Notes: generated from the sequence alone by a model not told the origin. Counted from the first letter of the stretch, positions 34,317-44,230 are shown. The stretch is DNA of 64,000 nucleotides from Gemmiger formicilis (GCF_024462815.1 NZ_JANGCG010000007.1:62001-126000); one strand, 5' to 3'. Translations and numbers: made by a program.

Positions 34317-34715
34317 ATGCAAATCACCGATCCTATCGCGGACCTGCTGACCCGCATCCGCAATGCTAGCACTGCCAAACACCCTTCCGTGGACATCCCC
34401 GCATCTAACCTGAAGAAGGCTATCTGCCAGATTCTGGTTGACGAGGGCTACATCAAGGGTATGAAAGTGACCGAGGACAACAAGCAGGGGACCATCACCC
34501 TGACCCTGAAGTACCAGGAGAATGGTACTCCGGTCATCGCCGGCCTGAAGCGCGTTTCTAAGCCGGGCCTGCGTATTTACACCAACTGCGAGGATATGCC
34601 CAAGGTCATGAAGGGCCTGGGCACCGCAATCATCTCCACTTCTAAAGGCGTCATGACCGACAAGGCAGCCCGCGCTGCTCACGTCGGCGGTGAAGTTCTC
34701 GCCTTTGTGTGGTAA
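34317..34715 (+). CDS. rpsH: 30S ribosomal protein S8
   Basis: A 132-residue protein with [14 protein letters not shown] near the start and the C-terminal [20 protein letters not shown] that binds 16S helix 21. In E. coli S8 represses the spc operon. A 66-base gap precedes it, longer than most in this operon. Confidence 0.98.
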   Translation: MQITDPIADLLTRIRNASTAKHPSVDIPASNLKKAICQILVDEGYIKGMKVTEDNKQGTITLTLKYQENGTPVIAGLKRVSKPGLRIYTNCEDMPKVMKGLGTAIISTSKGVMTDKAARAAHVGGEVLAFVW

Positions 34716-34731
34716 GAAAGGGGTATAGACA

Positions 34732-35280
34732 ATGTCGAGAATTGGAAGAAAACCCATCGTCATTCCCGCCGGTGTGGAAGTCAAGGTCGACGCGGCTGAG
34801 CACGCCATCACCGTTAAGGGCCCCAAGGGTACCCTGCATTCCAAATTTCATCCTCTGATGAATGTTGCTGTCGAGGGCAATGAGATTTTGGTTACCCGCC
34901 CCAATGACGAGAAGGAGGCACGCAGCCTCCATGGCCTGACCCGCACCCTGATCCACAATATGGTCGTCGGTGTTACCGAGGGCTTCCGCAAGGATCTGGA
35001 AATCCAGGGCGTCGGCTACCGTGCCGCCAAGCAGGGCAACAAGCTGACCCTGACCCTTGGTTTCTCTCATCCCGTTGAGTTTGAGGACACCGATACCATT
35101 AAGATCGAGCTGAAGGATGCTCTGCATTTCAGCATTACCGGTATCGACAAGCAGGAAGTCGGCCAGTTCGCTGCCGAGGTCCGCGGTGTCCGCCCGCCTG
35201 AGCCGTACAAGGGCAAGGGCATCCGCTATGTTGGCGAGTATGTCATCCGCAAGGAAGGCAAAGCCGGCAAGGGTAAATAA
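34732..35280 (+). CDS. rplF: 50S ribosomal protein L6
   Basis: A 182-residue duplicated-domain protein with MSRIGRKPIVIPAGVEV at the start and the C-terminal motif RPPEPYKGKGIRY. It contacts the sarcin-ricin loop. Confidence 0.98.
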   Translation: MSRIGRKPIVIPAGVEVKVDAAEHAITVKGPKGTLHSKFHPLMNVAVEGNEILVTRPNDEKEARSLHGLTRTLIHNMVVGVTEGFRKDLEIQGVGYRAAKQGNKLTLTLGFSHPVEFEDTDTIKIELKDALHFSITGIDKQEVGQFAAEVRGVRPPEPYKGKGIRYVGEYVIRKEGKAGKGK

Positions 35281-35298
35281 TAGGAGAGGAGAAACATT

Positions 35299-35658
35299 AT
35301 GGTCAATAAGGCTGATAAGAACGTCGCTCGTCTGCGCCGTCACCGCCGTGTCCGCGGCAAAATCAGCGGCACTGCTGCTCGTCCTCGTCTGGATGTTTTC
35401 CGCTCTGCCAAGCACATCTACGCTCAGGTCATCGATGATGAGCAGGGCGTGACCCTGGCCAGCGCATCCAGCATGGACAAGGATTTCAACGCTTACGGCG
35501 GCAACATTGACGCTGCTAAGAAGGTTGGCGAGAACATCGCCAAGAAGTGCCTTGAGAAGGGCATTACCGAAGTGGTCTATGACCGCGGCGGTTTCGTTTA
35601 CCACGGTCGTGTGCAGGCTCTCGCTGAGGGCGCCCGCGAGGCCGGTCTGAAGCTGTAA
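35299..35658 (+). CDS. rplR: 50S ribosomal protein L18
   Basis: A 119-residue 5S-rRNA partner with an arginine-rich N-terminus ([20 protein letters not shown]) and the conserved end FDRGGF-like [17 protein letters not shown]. Confidence 0.98.
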   Translation: MVNKADKNVARLRRHRRVRGKISGTAARPRLDVFRSAKHIYAQVIDDEQGVTLASASSMDKDFNAYGGNIDAAKKVGENIAKKCLEKGITEVVYDRGGFVYHGRVQALAEGAREAGLKL

Positions 35659-35674
35659 GGAGGGAGAAGATACA

Positions 35675-36178
35675 ATGGCCATGCAGAGAAGACAAGAAGA
35701 TGACGGCATGATCACCAAGGTCGTCTCCATCAACCGTGTTTCCAAGACCGTCAAGGGCGGCCGCGTTATGAAGTTCGCCGCCCTGATCGTCGTGGGCGAC
35801 GGCAAGGGCAACATCGGCTACGGTGTCGGCAAGTCCGGCGAAGTTCCCGAGGCTATCCGCAAGGGTGAGGGCGCTGCCAAGAAGAATATGCGCAAGGTCT
35901 GCCTGAAGGGCACCACCATTCCTCACGAGATCGTCGGCGAGTTCGGCGCAGGCCGCGTTCTGATGCGTCCCGCTGCTCCCGGTACCGGCGTTCTGGCCGG
36001 CGGTCCTGTCCGTGCCGTGCTCGAGTGCGCTGGCATCAAGGACATCCGCGCCAAGAGCCTGCGTTCCAACAACCCCATCAACGTCACTGCTGCTACCTTC
36101 GCAGGCCTGTGCGGCCTGACCGACGCCGAGAGCGTCGCGGCTAAGCGCGGCAAGACCGTTGCCGAGATTCTGGGCTAA
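35675..36178 (+). CDS. rpsE: 30S ribosomal protein S5
   Basis: A 167-residue protein with a double-stranded-RNA-binding N-domain ([20 protein letters not shown]) and the C-terminal fold ([18 protein letters not shown]). It takes part in decoding accuracy. Confidence 0.98.
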   Translation: MAMQRRQEDDGMITKVVSINRVSKTVKGGRVMKFAALIVVGDGKGNIGYGVGKSGEVPEAIRKGEGAAKKNMRKVCLKGTTIPHEIVGEFGAGRVLMRPAAPGTGVLAGGPVRAVLECAGIKDIRAKSLRSNNPINVTAATFAGLCGLTDAESVAAKRGKTVAEILG

Positions 36179-36191
36179 GGAGGGCACTACA

Positions 36192-36371
36192 ATGGAGAAA
36201 GTTACCATTCGTCTCGCCAAGAGCCTGATTGGCCGCGGCAAAGAGCAGATCGCCGTTGCGCACTCCCTGGGCCTGAACCGCCCCGGCGAGGTTACCGAGC
36301 AGCCTGACAACGCGGCTACCCAGGGCAAGATCGCTAAGATCGCTCACCTGGTCGTCGTGACCAAGGCGTAA
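36192..36371 (+). CDS. rpmD: 50S ribosomal protein L30
   Basis: A 59-residue protein. ATG 36192 behind AGGAGG gives the usual N-terminus MEKVTIRLAKSLIGRGKEQ. An in-frame start further upstream would overlap rpsE and is unlikely. Confidence 0.96.
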   Translation: MEKVTIRLAKSLIGRGKEQIAVAHSLGLNRPGEVTEQPDNAATQGKIAKIAHLVVVTKA

Positions 36372-36388
36372 TGCAAGGAGGTGCAAGC

Positions 36389-36826
36389 ATGAAACTTCAC
36401 GAACTGAAAGCTTCCGCTGGTGCCCGCAAGGCCGTGACCCGCAAGGGCCGCGGTGCTGGTTCCGGCAACGGCAAGACCGCTGGCTACGGCCACAAGGGCC
36501 AGAAGGCCCGCAGCGGCGTCAAGAAGGCCGGCTTCGAGGGCGGCCAGATGCCTCTGCAGCGTCGTCTGCCGAAGCGCGGTTTCAACAACATTTTCGCTAC
36601 CAAGTATGTTACCATCAAGGTGTCTGACCTCGAAAAGTTCGAGGCCGGTTCTACCGTTGATACCGAGGCCCTGCTCAAGGCCGGCATCATCTCCAAGACG
36701 CTGGACGGCGTCAAGGTGCTGGGCAACGGCGAGCTGACCAAGGCAGTCAATGTCAAGGTCGCTGCTTATACAGCCTCCGCCAAGGAAAAAATCGAGAAAG
36801 CGGGCGGGAAGGCTGAGGTGATGTAA
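36389..36826 (+). CDS. rplO: 50S ribosomal protein L15
   Basis: A 145-residue protein beginning MKLHELKASAGARK with the glycine/lysine-rich tail that enters the 23S core (GRGAGSGNGKTAGYGHKGQK). ATG 36389 follows AGGAGG. SecY starts one base after its stop. Confidence 0.98.
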   Translation: MKLHELKASAGARKAVTRKGRGAGSGNGKTAGYGHKGQKARSGVKKAGFEGGQMPLQRRLPKRGFNNIFATKYVTIKVSDLEKFEAGSTVDTEALLKAGIISKTLDGVKVLGNGELTKAVNVKVAAYTASAKEKIEKAGGKAEVM

Positions 36827-36827
36827 G

Positions 36828-38132
36828 GTGTTTGAAACCTTCCGTAACGCATGGAAGATTGAAGATCTGCGCAAGCGTCTTCTGTTCACCCTTCTGATCC
36901 TCGTCCTGTTCCGTCTGGGCTGTGCGATTCCTGTGCCGTACATCAGCGCAGGCGCACTGACCAAGATGTTCGCCGGCGGCACCGGTGATATGCTGGAGTA
37001 CCTCAATATGATGAGCGGCGGCGCTCTGAGCGAATGTACTCTGTTCGCTCTGGGTGTGCAGCCCGCCATCAACGCCTCCATCATTATGCAGCTGCTGGCT
37101 GTTGCCATTCCGTATCTGGAAAACCTCACCAAGGAAGGTGAGGAGGGCCAGCGCAAGATGCGCCGCATCACCAACTACGTTGGCGCGGGCATCGGTCTGA
37201 TGCTTTCCATTGGCTACTACTTCATTATCCGCAACATGGGTGCTCTGTCCTACACAGAGGGCTTCGCAGGCATCTTCAGCGCGGTGGTTATCATTCTGTC
37301 CTTCACGGCAGGCTCTCAGCTCTGCACCTGGATGGGCAACCAGATTGATACCAAGGGTATCGGCAACGGTATCTCGCTGATGATTTTTGCAGGCATCGTG
37401 GCCCGCTGGTCCAGCATCTACACTGCTACGACCAACATTCTGGCCCGCGCCCAGAACGGTGAGCCGGTCTTCTACATCATGCTGCCCCTGCTGGTGGTTC
37501 TGGCCCTGGTTGCTGTGGTCTTCGTTGTCATTCTGACGAACGCAGAACGCCGCATCCCGGTTCAGTACGCCAAGCGCGTGGTTGGCCGCAAGATGTACGG
37601 CGGTCAGGCAAGCTACATCCCCATCAAGGTGAATATGACTGGCGTTATGCCCATCATCTTTGCTTCGACCCTGTGCAGCCTGCCGGGACTGATCTTCCGG
37701 TTCATCAACTTGGATGCTGCTTCGCATCCGGCGCTGTACGCATTCTTCAGCGTGTTCAACTACAACAGCGCGCTTTACCTCATCGTTTACGTGCTGCTGA
37801 TTGTCGCGTTCAACTACTTCTACGTGGCAATTCAGTACAACCCCGTGGACATTGCCAACCAGCTCCGTAAGAATAACGGCACCATCCCCGGCATCCGTCC
37901 GGGCAAGCCCACCAGCGATTTCATCACCAAGACGCTTTCCAAGATTACCTTGATTGGCGCTATCTTCCTGGCAATCGTTGCTGGCTTCCCCATCATCCTC
38001 GGCAACATCACCGGCACCTCCATCCAGCTGGGTGGTACTACGCTGCTGATTGTCGTAGGCGTGGCGCTTGAGACGGGTCGTTCTCTGGAAGGCTATATGA
38101 CCGCCCGTTACCACAAAGGGTTCTTGGAATAA
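36828..38132 (+). CDS. secY: Protein translocase subunit SecY
   Basis: A 434-residue ten-helix channel protein. Features include the plug region after helix 1 (VPYISAGALTKMF), ISLMIFAGIVAR, and the cytoplasmic loop NAERRIPVQYAKR that contacts the ribosome and SecA. It uses a GTG start, one base after rplO, so it is probably translationally coupled. Location in the spc operon is standard. Confidence 0.98.
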   Translation: MFETFRNAWKIEDLRKRLLFTLLILVLFRLGCAIPVPYISAGALTKMFAGGTGDMLEYLNMMSGGALSECTLFALGVQPAINASIIMQLLAVAIPYLENLTKEGEEGQRKMRRITNYVGAGIGLMLSIGYYFIIRNMGALSYTEGFAGIFSAVVIILSFTAGSQLCTWMGNQIDTKGIGNGISLMIFAGIVARWSSIYTATTNILARAQNGEPVFYIMLPLLVVLALVAVVFVVILTNAERRIPVQYAKRVVGRKMYGGQASYIPIKVNMTGVMPIIFASTLCSLPGLIFRFINLDAASHPALYAFFSVFNYNSALYLIVYVLLIVAFNYFYVAIQYNPVDIANQLRKNNGTIPGIRPGKPTSDFITKTLSKITLIGAIFLAIVAGFPIILGNITGTSIQLGGTTLLIVVGVALETGRSLEGYMTARYHKGFLE

Positions 38133-38149
38133 GAGAAAGGGAATGTGCG

Positions 38150-38782
38150 ATGAAACTGATCCTTTTGGGCGCCCCCGGCGCCGGCAAGGGAACTCAGGCA
38201 GAGATCCTCTGCGATAAGCTGGGCATCCCGACCATTTCCACCGGCAACATTCTGCGTGCAGCCGTTAAGGAAGGCACGCCGATGGGCAAAAAGGCAAAAA
38301 GTTTTATGGACGCCGGTGCTCTGGTGCCCGATGATGTCATCGTTGGCATCGTGAAGGAGCGCCTGGCGGAGCCTGACTGCGAGAAGGGCTTTATCCTGGA
38401 CGGTATGCCGCGCACGATTGCACAGGGCGAAGCCTTGGAGCAGATGGGCGTGGAAATCGACAAGGTTGTGAACCTCATCGTTCCCGATGAGGCAATCACC
38501 CGCCGTATGTCCGGCCGCCGCGTTTGCGCAAAATGCGGTGCCAGCTATCACATCGTAAACAAACCCAGCGCCAAAGAGGGCGTTTGTGACCGCTGCGGCG
38601 GTGAGCTGGCCATCCGCAAGGATGACGAGCCCGCCACCGTACTGGACCGCTTAAAGGCTTACCATGAGCAGACCGAGCCGCTGGTAGAGTTCTACCGGCA
38701 GCGCGGCAAGCTCGTGGAGGTACCCGACCAGGGTTCCATCGAGGCCACTACCGCGTTCCTTCTCAAGCTTTTGGAGGCTTAA
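38150..38782 (+). CDS. adk: Adenylate kinase, zinc-lid form
   Basis: A 210-residue long-form enzyme: P-loop GAPGAGKGTQ (residues 7-16), GFILDGMPRT, and a LID domain with CAKCGASYH and CDRCGGEL, a four-cysteine zinc site typical of Gram-positive enzymes. It interconverts 2 ADP with ATP and AMP. Confidence 0.98.
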   Translation: MKLILLGAPGAGKGTQAEILCDKLGIPTISTGNILRAAVKEGTPMGKKAKSFMDAGALVPDDVIVGIVKERLAEPDCEKGFILDGMPRTIAQGEALEQMGVEIDKVVNLIVPDEAITRRMSGRRVCAKCGASYHIVNKPSAKEGVCDRCGGELAIRKDDEPATVLDRLKAYHEQTEPLVEFYRQRGKLVEVPDQGSIEATTAFLLKLLEA

Positions 38783-38788
38783 TCATCC

Positions 38789-39562
38789 ATGATCCAAATC
38801 AAAAATGCTGCCGAGCTGCAGAAAATGCGTAAGGCCTGCGCCATCAGCGCAGCGGCTTTAAAGGCAGGCGGCGAAGCGATCGAACCCGGTATCACTACCG
38901 CAGAGATCGACAAAATCATCTATGACTTTATCGTGCGCCATGGTGCAAGACCCAACTTCCTGCACCTGTACGGCTTCCCGGCCACGGCGTGCATCAGCGT
39001 GAATGACACGGTCATTCACGGTATCCCCAACAAGCAGCAGCAGATTCGCCCCGGCGATATCGTTTCGATTGACACCGGCTGCAAAATCGACGGCTTCAAC
39101 GGTGATAATGCCTGCACCTATGCGTGCGGCAAAATCGACCTCGAGGCCCAGCGGCTGCTGGATGTTACCAAGGAAAGCCTGCACCGCGGCATTGAGATGG
39201 CGCGTGGCGGCAACCGGGTAGGGGATATCGGCCATGCGGTACAGACCTATGTCGAGGAGAACGGCTTCTCGGTCGTCCGCAGCTTTGTCGGCCACGGCGT
39301 CGGCAAGGAGCTGCATGAGGACCCTGAGGTTCCGAACTTCGGCAACGCCGGACGCGGCCCGCGTCTGGTGCCGGGTATGTGCATTGCAGTCGAGCCGATG
39401 GTCTGCCAGTACAAGTACGCGGTAAAGACACTGAAGGACGGCTGGACGGTCAAGACGTGTGACGGCGGCCTCGCGGCTCACTTTGAGCACACGATGGCCA
39501 TCACCACGGCCGGTGCCGAGGTCCTGACCCACGGCTGGGAGGAACCCGGATGGACTTTGTAA
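38789..39562 (+). CDS. map: Methionine aminopeptidase, type I
   Basis: A 257-residue enzyme that removes the initiator Met. The five metal ligands are visible: Asp in SIDTGCKIDG, Asp in NGDNAC, His in FVGHGVGKELHE, Glu in AVEPMV and Glu in HFEHTMAI. The third segment is usually GDAA; here GDNA, still with the Asp. The end overlaps the KOW gene by 13 bases. Confidence 0.97.
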   Translation: MIQIKNAAELQKMRKACAISAAALKAGGEAIEPGITTAEIDKIIYDFIVRHGARPNFLHLYGFPATACISVNDTVIHGIPNKQQQIRPGDIVSIDTGCKIDGFNGDNACTYACGKIDLEAQRLLDVTKESLHRGIEMARGGNRVGDIGHAVQTYVEENGFSVVRSFVGHGVGKELHEDPEVPNFGNAGRGPRLVPGMCIAVEPMVCQYKYAVKTLKDGWTVKTCDGGLAAHFEHTMAITTAGAEVLTHGWEEPGWTL

Positions 39563-39798
39563 AAGGCCAACTGGTCCGCTCCAAAGCCGGACGGGACAAG
39601 ACCCGCACGCTGGCTGTTCTGGCTGTAGAAGGACAGATGCTTCTGGTTGCGGATGGGGACCTGCGCAAGCTGGATAACCCCAAACGCAAAAAGATGCAGC
39701 ACGTTGCACCTACGACCACCGTTCTTGAGAACGAGCTTCTGAAAAGCGATCAACAGCTCAGGGATGCGATCCGCGCCTATGACGCGGCGCAGAACTGA
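39550..39798 (+). CDS. KOW-domain RNA-binding protein
   Basis: An 82-residue protein starting MDFVKGQLVRSKAGRDKTRT with an L14e/KOW-type fold (residues 3-50) and an acidic C-terminal helix. Such a gene between map and infA is a conserved feature of the clostridial spc operon. Its role is unknown but it probably binds rRNA. It overlaps map by 13 bases. Confidence 0.88.
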   Translation: MDFVKGQLVRSKAGRDKTRTLAVLAVEGQMLLVADGDLRKLDNPKRKKMQHVAPTTTVLENELLKSDQQLRDAIRAYDAAQN

Positions 39799-39825
39799 CG
39801 GAACCCCTTCAAGGAGGCAATCAGC

Positions 39826-40062
39826 TTGTCTAAAGAAGATGTCATCGAAGTAGAAGGTATCGTTCGGGAGGCCATGCCCAACACTGTGTTCAAGGTTGAA
39901 CTCCTCAACAAAGAGGGTAAGCCCAACGGCCATGTGGTTATGGCTCACATTTCCGGTAAGCTGCGGACCAACTTCATCCGCATCCTGCCCGGTGACAAGG
40001 TCACGATGGAAATGTCCCCTTACGACCTGACCAAAGCCCGGATCACCTGGCGTTCCAAATAA
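39826..40062 (+). CDS. infA: Translation initiation factor IF-1
   Basis: A 78-residue OB-fold protein with [20 protein letters not shown] near the start and [18 protein letters not shown] in the centre. It binds the A site during initiation. The start is a TTG with AAGGAGG 7 bases upstream; no ATG fits. A weak start codon for this factor may allow tuning of its level. Confidence 0.96.
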   Translation: MSKEDVIEVEGIVREAMPNTVFKVELLNKEGKPNGHVVMAHISGKLRTNFIRILPGDKVTMEMSPYDLTKARITWRSK

Positions 40063-40095
40063 GAAGCGCCTTGTGTTATAAAGGAGGTTAACATC

Positions 40096-40209
40096 ATGAA
40101 GGTAAAACCTTCCGTGAAACCCATTTGCGAGAAGTGCAAGGTCATCAAGCGCAAAGGCCGCGTGATGATTATCTGCGCCAATCCGAAGCATAAGCAGCGT
40201 CAGGGCTAA
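40096..40209 (+). CDS. rpmJ: 50S ribosomal protein L36, zinc form
   Basis: A 37-residue protein starting [20 protein letters not shown]. The zinc ligands are C11, C14, C27 and H32 ([11 protein letters not shown]). AAAGGAGG precedes the ATG. It closes the infA group and is followed by a structured spacer. Confidence 0.97.
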   Translation: MKVKPSVKPICEKCKVIKRKGRVMIICANPKHKQRQG

Positions 40210-40322
40210 AGGTCCGCGGAACATTCCGCGGAAACCGTACCCAAAACGCTTGGGGGCCAAGTGCGTAGATTCCCGGCGCAGGCCCCGACCAGGACATGGG
40301 ATGTTACTAATGGAGGTGCTTT
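40210..40322 (+). promoter_or_regulatory. Structured leader-like spacer before rpsM
   Basis: A 113-base gap with hairpin CCGCGGA-ACAT-TCCGCGG (40214-40231) and a CCCAAAACGCTTGGGG hairpin directly after. In E. coli the alpha operon begins at rpsM with an S4-binding pseudoknot. The position is the same here, but the sequence is not recognisably related. Confidence 0.5.
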
Positions 40323-40694
40323 ATGGCACGTATTGCTGGTGTTGATCTGCCTCGCGAGAAGCGGATCGAGGTTGGTCTGACTTATGTTTACGGCATTGGC
40401 CAGTCCACTGCCGACGAGATTCTCGCCGGTACCGGAATTAACCCTGATACCCGCGTCAAGGACCTGACCGCTGATGAAGAGGCCAAGATCCGCGACTACA
40501 TCGACAAAAACAACATCATGGTAGAGGGCGACCTGCGCCGCAACGTCGCGCTTGACATCAAGCGTCTGACCGAGATTCAGTGCTACCGTGGTGTGCGCCA
40601 TCGCAAGGGTCTTCCCTGCCGCGGCCAGCGCACTAAGACCAATGCGCGTACCTGCAAAGGTCCCAAGCGCACTGTCGCTAACAAAAAGAAGTAA
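40323..40694 (+). CDS. rpsM: 30S ribosomal protein S13
   Basis: A 123-residue head protein with [20 protein letters not shown] at the start and the C-terminal tail [16 protein letters not shown]-like segment that contacts P-site tRNA. Confidence 0.98.
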   Translation: MARIAGVDLPREKRIEVGLTYVYGIGQSTADEILAGTGINPDTRVKDLTADEEAKIRDYIDKNNIMVEGDLRRNVALDIKRLTEIQCYRGVRHRKGLPCRGQRTKTNARTCKGPKRTVANKKK

Positions 40695-40708
40695 GGAGGA
40701 ACTGAGAC

Positions 40709-41113
40709 ATGGCTGCTAACAAAGCTACTGCGGCAAAAACCCGCACTAAGAAAAAAGAGCGCAAGAATATCAGCGCCGGTGCTGCTCACATCCAGAGCAC
40801 CTTTAACAACACCATCGTGACCATCACCGACACCCAGGGCAACACCGTTTCCTGGTGCAGCACTGGTGCGCTGAACTTCCGTGGCTCCCGTAAGAGCACT
40901 CCTTACGCTGCGCAGAGCGCTGCTGAGGTCGCTGCCAAGGCTGCCATCGAGCATGGCATGAAGACCGTTGAGGTCTACGTTAAGGGCCCCGGTTCCGGCC
41001 GTGAGAGCGCTATCCGCGCCCTGCAGGCAACCGGCCTGGAGGTCACCATGATTCGTGACGTGACCCCCATCCCCCACAATGGCTGCCGCCCGCCCAAACG
41101 CCGCCGCGTCTGA
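40709..41113 (+). CDS. rpsK: 30S ribosomal protein S11
   Basis: A 134-residue platform protein, with [19 protein letters not shown] and the C-terminal [19 protein letters not shown]. Full length. Confidence 0.98.
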   Translation: MAANKATAAKTRTKKKERKNISAGAAHIQSTFNNTIVTITDTQGNTVSWCSTGALNFRGSRKSTPYAAQSAAEVAAKAAIEHGMKTVEVYVKGPGSGRESAIRALQATGLEVTMIRDVTPIPHNGCRPPKRRRV

Positions 41114-41133
41114 TTGAAAGGAGAACATGAGAT

Positions 41134-41736
41134 ATGGCTAAGAATACCCAACCTATCGCAAAGCGCTGCCGTGCTCTCGGCATTTCTCCTGCTGTTATGG
41201 GCTATGGTAAGAAGACTACCAACCGTAACCCCGGCGGCCAGATGAGAAAGAAGAAGAGCGAGTACGCCACCCAGCTGAACGAGAAGCAGAAGGTCAAGTT
41301 CGTTTACGGTATCCTGGAGAACCAGTTCCATACCTACTACGAGAAGGCCTCCCGTATGCCCGGTCAGACTGGTGTCAACCTGCTGGTTCTGGTCGAGCGC
41401 CGTCTCGACAACGTCGTGTACCGTCTGGGCTTTGCCAAGACCCGCCGCGACGCCCGCCAGCTGGTTTCCCACAACCACTTCACTGTCAATGGCAAGCGTG
41501 TCAACATCCCCTCTTACCAGGTTAAGCCGGGTGATGTGATCGAAGTCATCGAGTCCAGCCGTTCCTCCGTCAAGTTCAGCAAGCTGCTGGGCGAGGAGGC
41601 TCCTGTCGTGCTGCTGCCTTCCTGGCTGGAGCGCGATAAGAACGCTCTGAAGGGCACCGTTACCAAGATGCCTGTTCGTGAGGACATTGATGTGCCCATC
41701 GCTGAGCACCTCATCGTCGAGTTGTACTCCAAGTAA
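41134..41736 (+). CDS. rpsD: 30S ribosomal protein S4
   Basis: A 200-residue protein. The central S4 domain VERRLDNVVYRLGFAKTRR is clear. No N-terminal zinc cysteine cluster is present; only CRALG occurs near residue 11. S4 nucleates 30S assembly and is a translational autoregulator in other species. Confidence 0.98.
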   Translation: MAKNTQPIAKRCRALGISPAVMGYGKKTTNRNPGGQMRKKKSEYATQLNEKQKVKFVYGILENQFHTYYEKASRMPGQTGVNLLVLVERRLDNVVYRLGFAKTRRDARQLVSHNHFTVNGKRVNIPSYQVKPGDVIEVIESSRSSVKFSKLLGEEAPVVLLPSWLERDKNALKGTVTKMPVREDIDVPIAEHLIVELYSK

Positions 41737-41772
41737 TCCTCTTAACTGTTTTCTACGATTTTTCCAACCGAA

Positions 41773-41792
41773 CCAGTGCCTTTGGGCACTGG
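41773..41792 (+). promoter_or_regulatory. Intercistronic hairpin before rpoA
   Basis: CCAGTGCC-TTTG-GGCACTGG is an 8-bp stem between rpsD and the rpoA ribosome-binding site. Only CTT follows it, so it is more likely an RNA stabiliser or partial attenuator than a full terminator. Confidence 0.55.
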
Positions 41793-41811
41793 CTTAACAA
41801 GGAGGGTTTTT

Positions 41812-42771
41812 ATGATGGAGATCGAACGCCCCAAGATCGAAACGGCTGCCCTTTCCCCGGATGGCCGTTACGGTAAGTTCGTTGTCGAGCCGCTGGAGCG
41901 CGGCTTTGGCACGACCTTGGGCAACAGCTTGCGTCGTGTGCTTCTGTCCTCTCTGCCCGGTGTGGCTGTCACCAGCGTCAAGATTGACGGCGTGGTGCAT
42001 GAGTTTTCCACCATTGAGGGCGTGCGCGAGGATGTCACCGAGATCGTCCTGAACCTCAAAGGCGTAGCCGCTAAGATTTACGGCGAAAGCCCCAAGACCG
42101 TCCGCGTCGAGGCCGTTGGCCCCTGCGAGGTCACTGCCGGCACCATCAAGGGCGGCGATGATCTGGAAATCCTGAACCCCGAGTGGCACATTGCCACCCT
42201 GGGCGAGGGTGCCAAGCTGGTCATGGAGCTGACCTTTGACAAGGGCCGCGGTTATGTTCCCGCTGAGCGCAACAAGCAGGCGCTGATTGAGAAAAACGAT
42301 GTCAGCACCCTGCCTGTGGACAGCATCTATACCCCCGTCCTCAAGGTCAACTACACGGTCGATCGTACCCGTGTGGGCCAGATTACCGACTTCGATAAGC
42401 TGATTATGGAAGTCTGGACTGACGGCACCTGCAATGCGCAGGAGGCCCTGAGTCTGGCGGCCCGCGTGCTGACTGAGCACCTGAACCTGTTCGTGAACCT
42501 CTGCGATGAGACCGGCGAGACCGAGATCATGGTGGACAACGACGACCAGGGCCGTGAGAAGGCACTGGAGATGACGATTGAAGAGCTGGACCTGAGCGTC
42601 CGTTCCTTCAACTGCCTCAAGCGTGCCGGTATCAACACGGTCGGTGACCTCATCGGCAAGAGCGAGGACGAGATGATGAAGGTCCGTAATCTGGGCCGCA
42701 AGTCTCTCGAAGAGGTCATGGCAAAGCTGGACAGCCTTGGTTTCTCTCTGACCAAGGAAGACGAAAACTAA
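41812..42771 (+). CDS. rpoA: RNA polymerase alpha subunit
   Basis: A 319-residue protein: N-terminal dimerisation domain ([20 protein letters not shown] near residue 27) and C-terminal DNA-binding domain ([20 protein letters not shown]). ATG 41812, followed by a second ATG, stands behind AAGGAGGG. An upstream in-frame start would lie in the hairpin. Its place between rpsD and rplQ is standard. Confidence 0.98.
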   Translation: MMEIERPKIETAALSPDGRYGKFVVEPLERGFGTTLGNSLRRVLLSSLPGVAVTSVKIDGVVHEFSTIEGVREDVTEIVLNLKGVAAKIYGESPKTVRVEAVGPCEVTAGTIKGGDDLEILNPEWHIATLGEGAKLVMELTFDKGRGYVPAERNKQALIEKNDVSTLPVDSIYTPVLKVNYTVDRTRVGQITDFDKLIMEVWTDGTCNAQEALSLAARVLTEHLNLFVNLCDETGETEIMVDNDDQGREKALEMTIEELDLSVRSFNCLKRAGINTVGDLIGKSEDEMMKVRNLGRKSLEEVMAKLDSLGFSLTKEDEN

Positions 42772-42814
42772 CCCCCCGCGACACGCGGATTCTATTGATA
42801 AGGAGTGAATCGAA

Positions 42815-43156
42815 ATGCCCGGTACCCGTAAACTCGGTCGTGCCACCGACAGCCGCAACGCTATGCTGCGCGCTATGGTGACCTACCTGTTTGAGAACGG
42901 CAAGATCGAGACCACCGTTACCCGCGCCAAGGAAGTTCGTTCCATGGCCGAGAAGATGGTCACCCTCGGTAAGCAGGACGATCTGCACGCAAAGCGTCAG
43001 GTCTTCTCCTACATCACCAAGGAGGATATTGCCAAGAAGGTCATCGACGAGATTGGCCCGAAGTATGCTGACCGCAACGGCGGCTACACCCGCATCTACA
43101 AGATCGGACCCCGTCGCGGCGACGCCGCTGAGATGGCAATCATCGAGCTGGTCTGA
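42815..43156 (+). CDS. rplQ: 50S ribosomal protein L17
   Basis: A 113-residue protein of the Gram-positive length, with [19 protein letters not shown] at the start and [20 protein letters not shown] at the end. It is the last gene of the super-operon. Confidence 0.98.
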   Translation: MPGTRKLGRATDSRNAMLRAMVTYLFENGKIETTVTRAKEVRSMAEKMVTLGKQDDLHAKRQVFSYITKEDIAKKVIDEIGPKYADRNGGYTRIYKIGPRRGDAAEMAIIELV

Positions 43157-43180
43157 TTCAATCAGATAACTTGATAGAAA

Positions 43181-43214
43181 AACACCGCTTGCCGTAAGGT
43201 AAGCGGTGTTTTTT
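43181..43214. terminator. Terminator ending the ribosomal super-operon
   Basis: AACACCGCTT and AAGCGGTGTT form a 10-bp stem followed by TTTT. A-rich sequence on the other side lets it also stop the convergent lipoprotein transcript. Confidence 0.92.
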
Positions 43215-43237
43215 GTTGCGAGTTGTAATGTGACAAT

Positions 43238-44230
43238 TTACTGCTTTATCAAATATCCAAGCGGGCCGGAACCGTTCATACGCGGCATCGGATACTCATC
43301 GTTCTCGGGATAAATGACAAAGAATCCCAATAATTCACCGGAGTCATTATGACATTCAAAATAAGGGGTAAATTCTCTTCCGTTGCGGGTATTATATAAG
43401 AAGTTGAAGAGAGGATTCGTTGTAAACTTGAATTCGGAAATCTCATCGATATTTATTTCATAACTATTACTTTTTATATACGGATCATGGTGACCTGCAT
43501 ACAAAGTTGCATAAAATGAATCTTCGGAAGTATGGTCAATATTTAAATATGTAAAGTTATTTTTTGATGTTTCATCAAGCGCCCAGTTCCCAACCAGTCC
43601 GGATTCATTCAGTTGAATCGTATAATCGCCCGAGGAAATATCAGAAAGGTTCCACCCATCAAGAGTATAATTAAATATTGCTAAACAATCACGATATACG
43701 TTGAAACACTGAGTATTTGCAACGAGAGTTATATTCGCATTTGCAGTATTTGAGGAAGGCTCACTGCTAATATTGCACTCATCAATATGCATAGTACAAG
43801 TGTCTGTGAATTTACCAGCCTGCTTGGTACCCTGCGCAGACTCGACAATTTTATCAGATAGAAGTGAAATATCTTCATAAGATAATACGGCCTTGGGCTT
43901 GATTTCCTCAGAAGTTGGCGTGACACTGGTTATATTCCATGTTTTATCAATTAATTCACCCCATATATCATAGGTGGCGGTATAAGTGCTATCTGCATTC
44001 TCTGCATTCACTGTGACGGTTACGCTTTCAGTCTTTTCCTTTTTATCGTAATTTCGGGATGGAAAGGAAAGTTCCTGAATCGCAAGATTATAGTCAGAGT
44101 AGATATTTGTAGAATCTTGTATAGCAGTTTTGATAGTGGCATCAGGAATTTTATTTGATGCACCACACCCGCTTAATAAAGCAGAAACAGTAATGCTACA
44201 TAGTATTACAATAGAAGTTCGATTTCTCAT
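43238..44230 (-). CDS. Lipoprotein of unknown function (330 residues)
   Basis: A secreted lipoprotein whose signal peptide ends in ALLSGC (Cys22). The mature part is rich in N, S, T, D and Y and is probably a beta-rich extracellular domain; LVGNWALDETS and NFTYLNIDHT near residue 215 recall small DUF-type lipocalin-like segments. The coding region is clearly more AT-rich than its neighbours, and codon use differs, suggesting acquisition. It follows a second small lipoprotein by 21 bases, with GAGGACGG as ribosome-binding site. No enzymatic motif was found. Confidence 0.7.
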   Translation of the reverse strand: MRNRTSIVILCSITVSALLSGCGASNKIPDATIKTAIQDSTNIYSDYNLAIQELSFPSRNYDKKEKTESVTVTVNAENADSTYTATYDIWGELIDKTWNITSVTPTSEEIKPKAVLSYEDISLLSDKIVESAQGTKQAGKFTDTCTMHIDECNISSEPSSNTANANITLVANTQCFNVYRDCLAIFNYTLDGWNLSDISSGDYTIQLNESGLVGNWALDETSKNNFTYLNIDHTSEDSFYATLYAGHHDPYIKSNSYEINIDEISEFKFTTNPLFNFLYNTRNGREFTPYFECHNDSGELLGFFVIYPENDEYPMPRMNGSGPLGYLIKQ

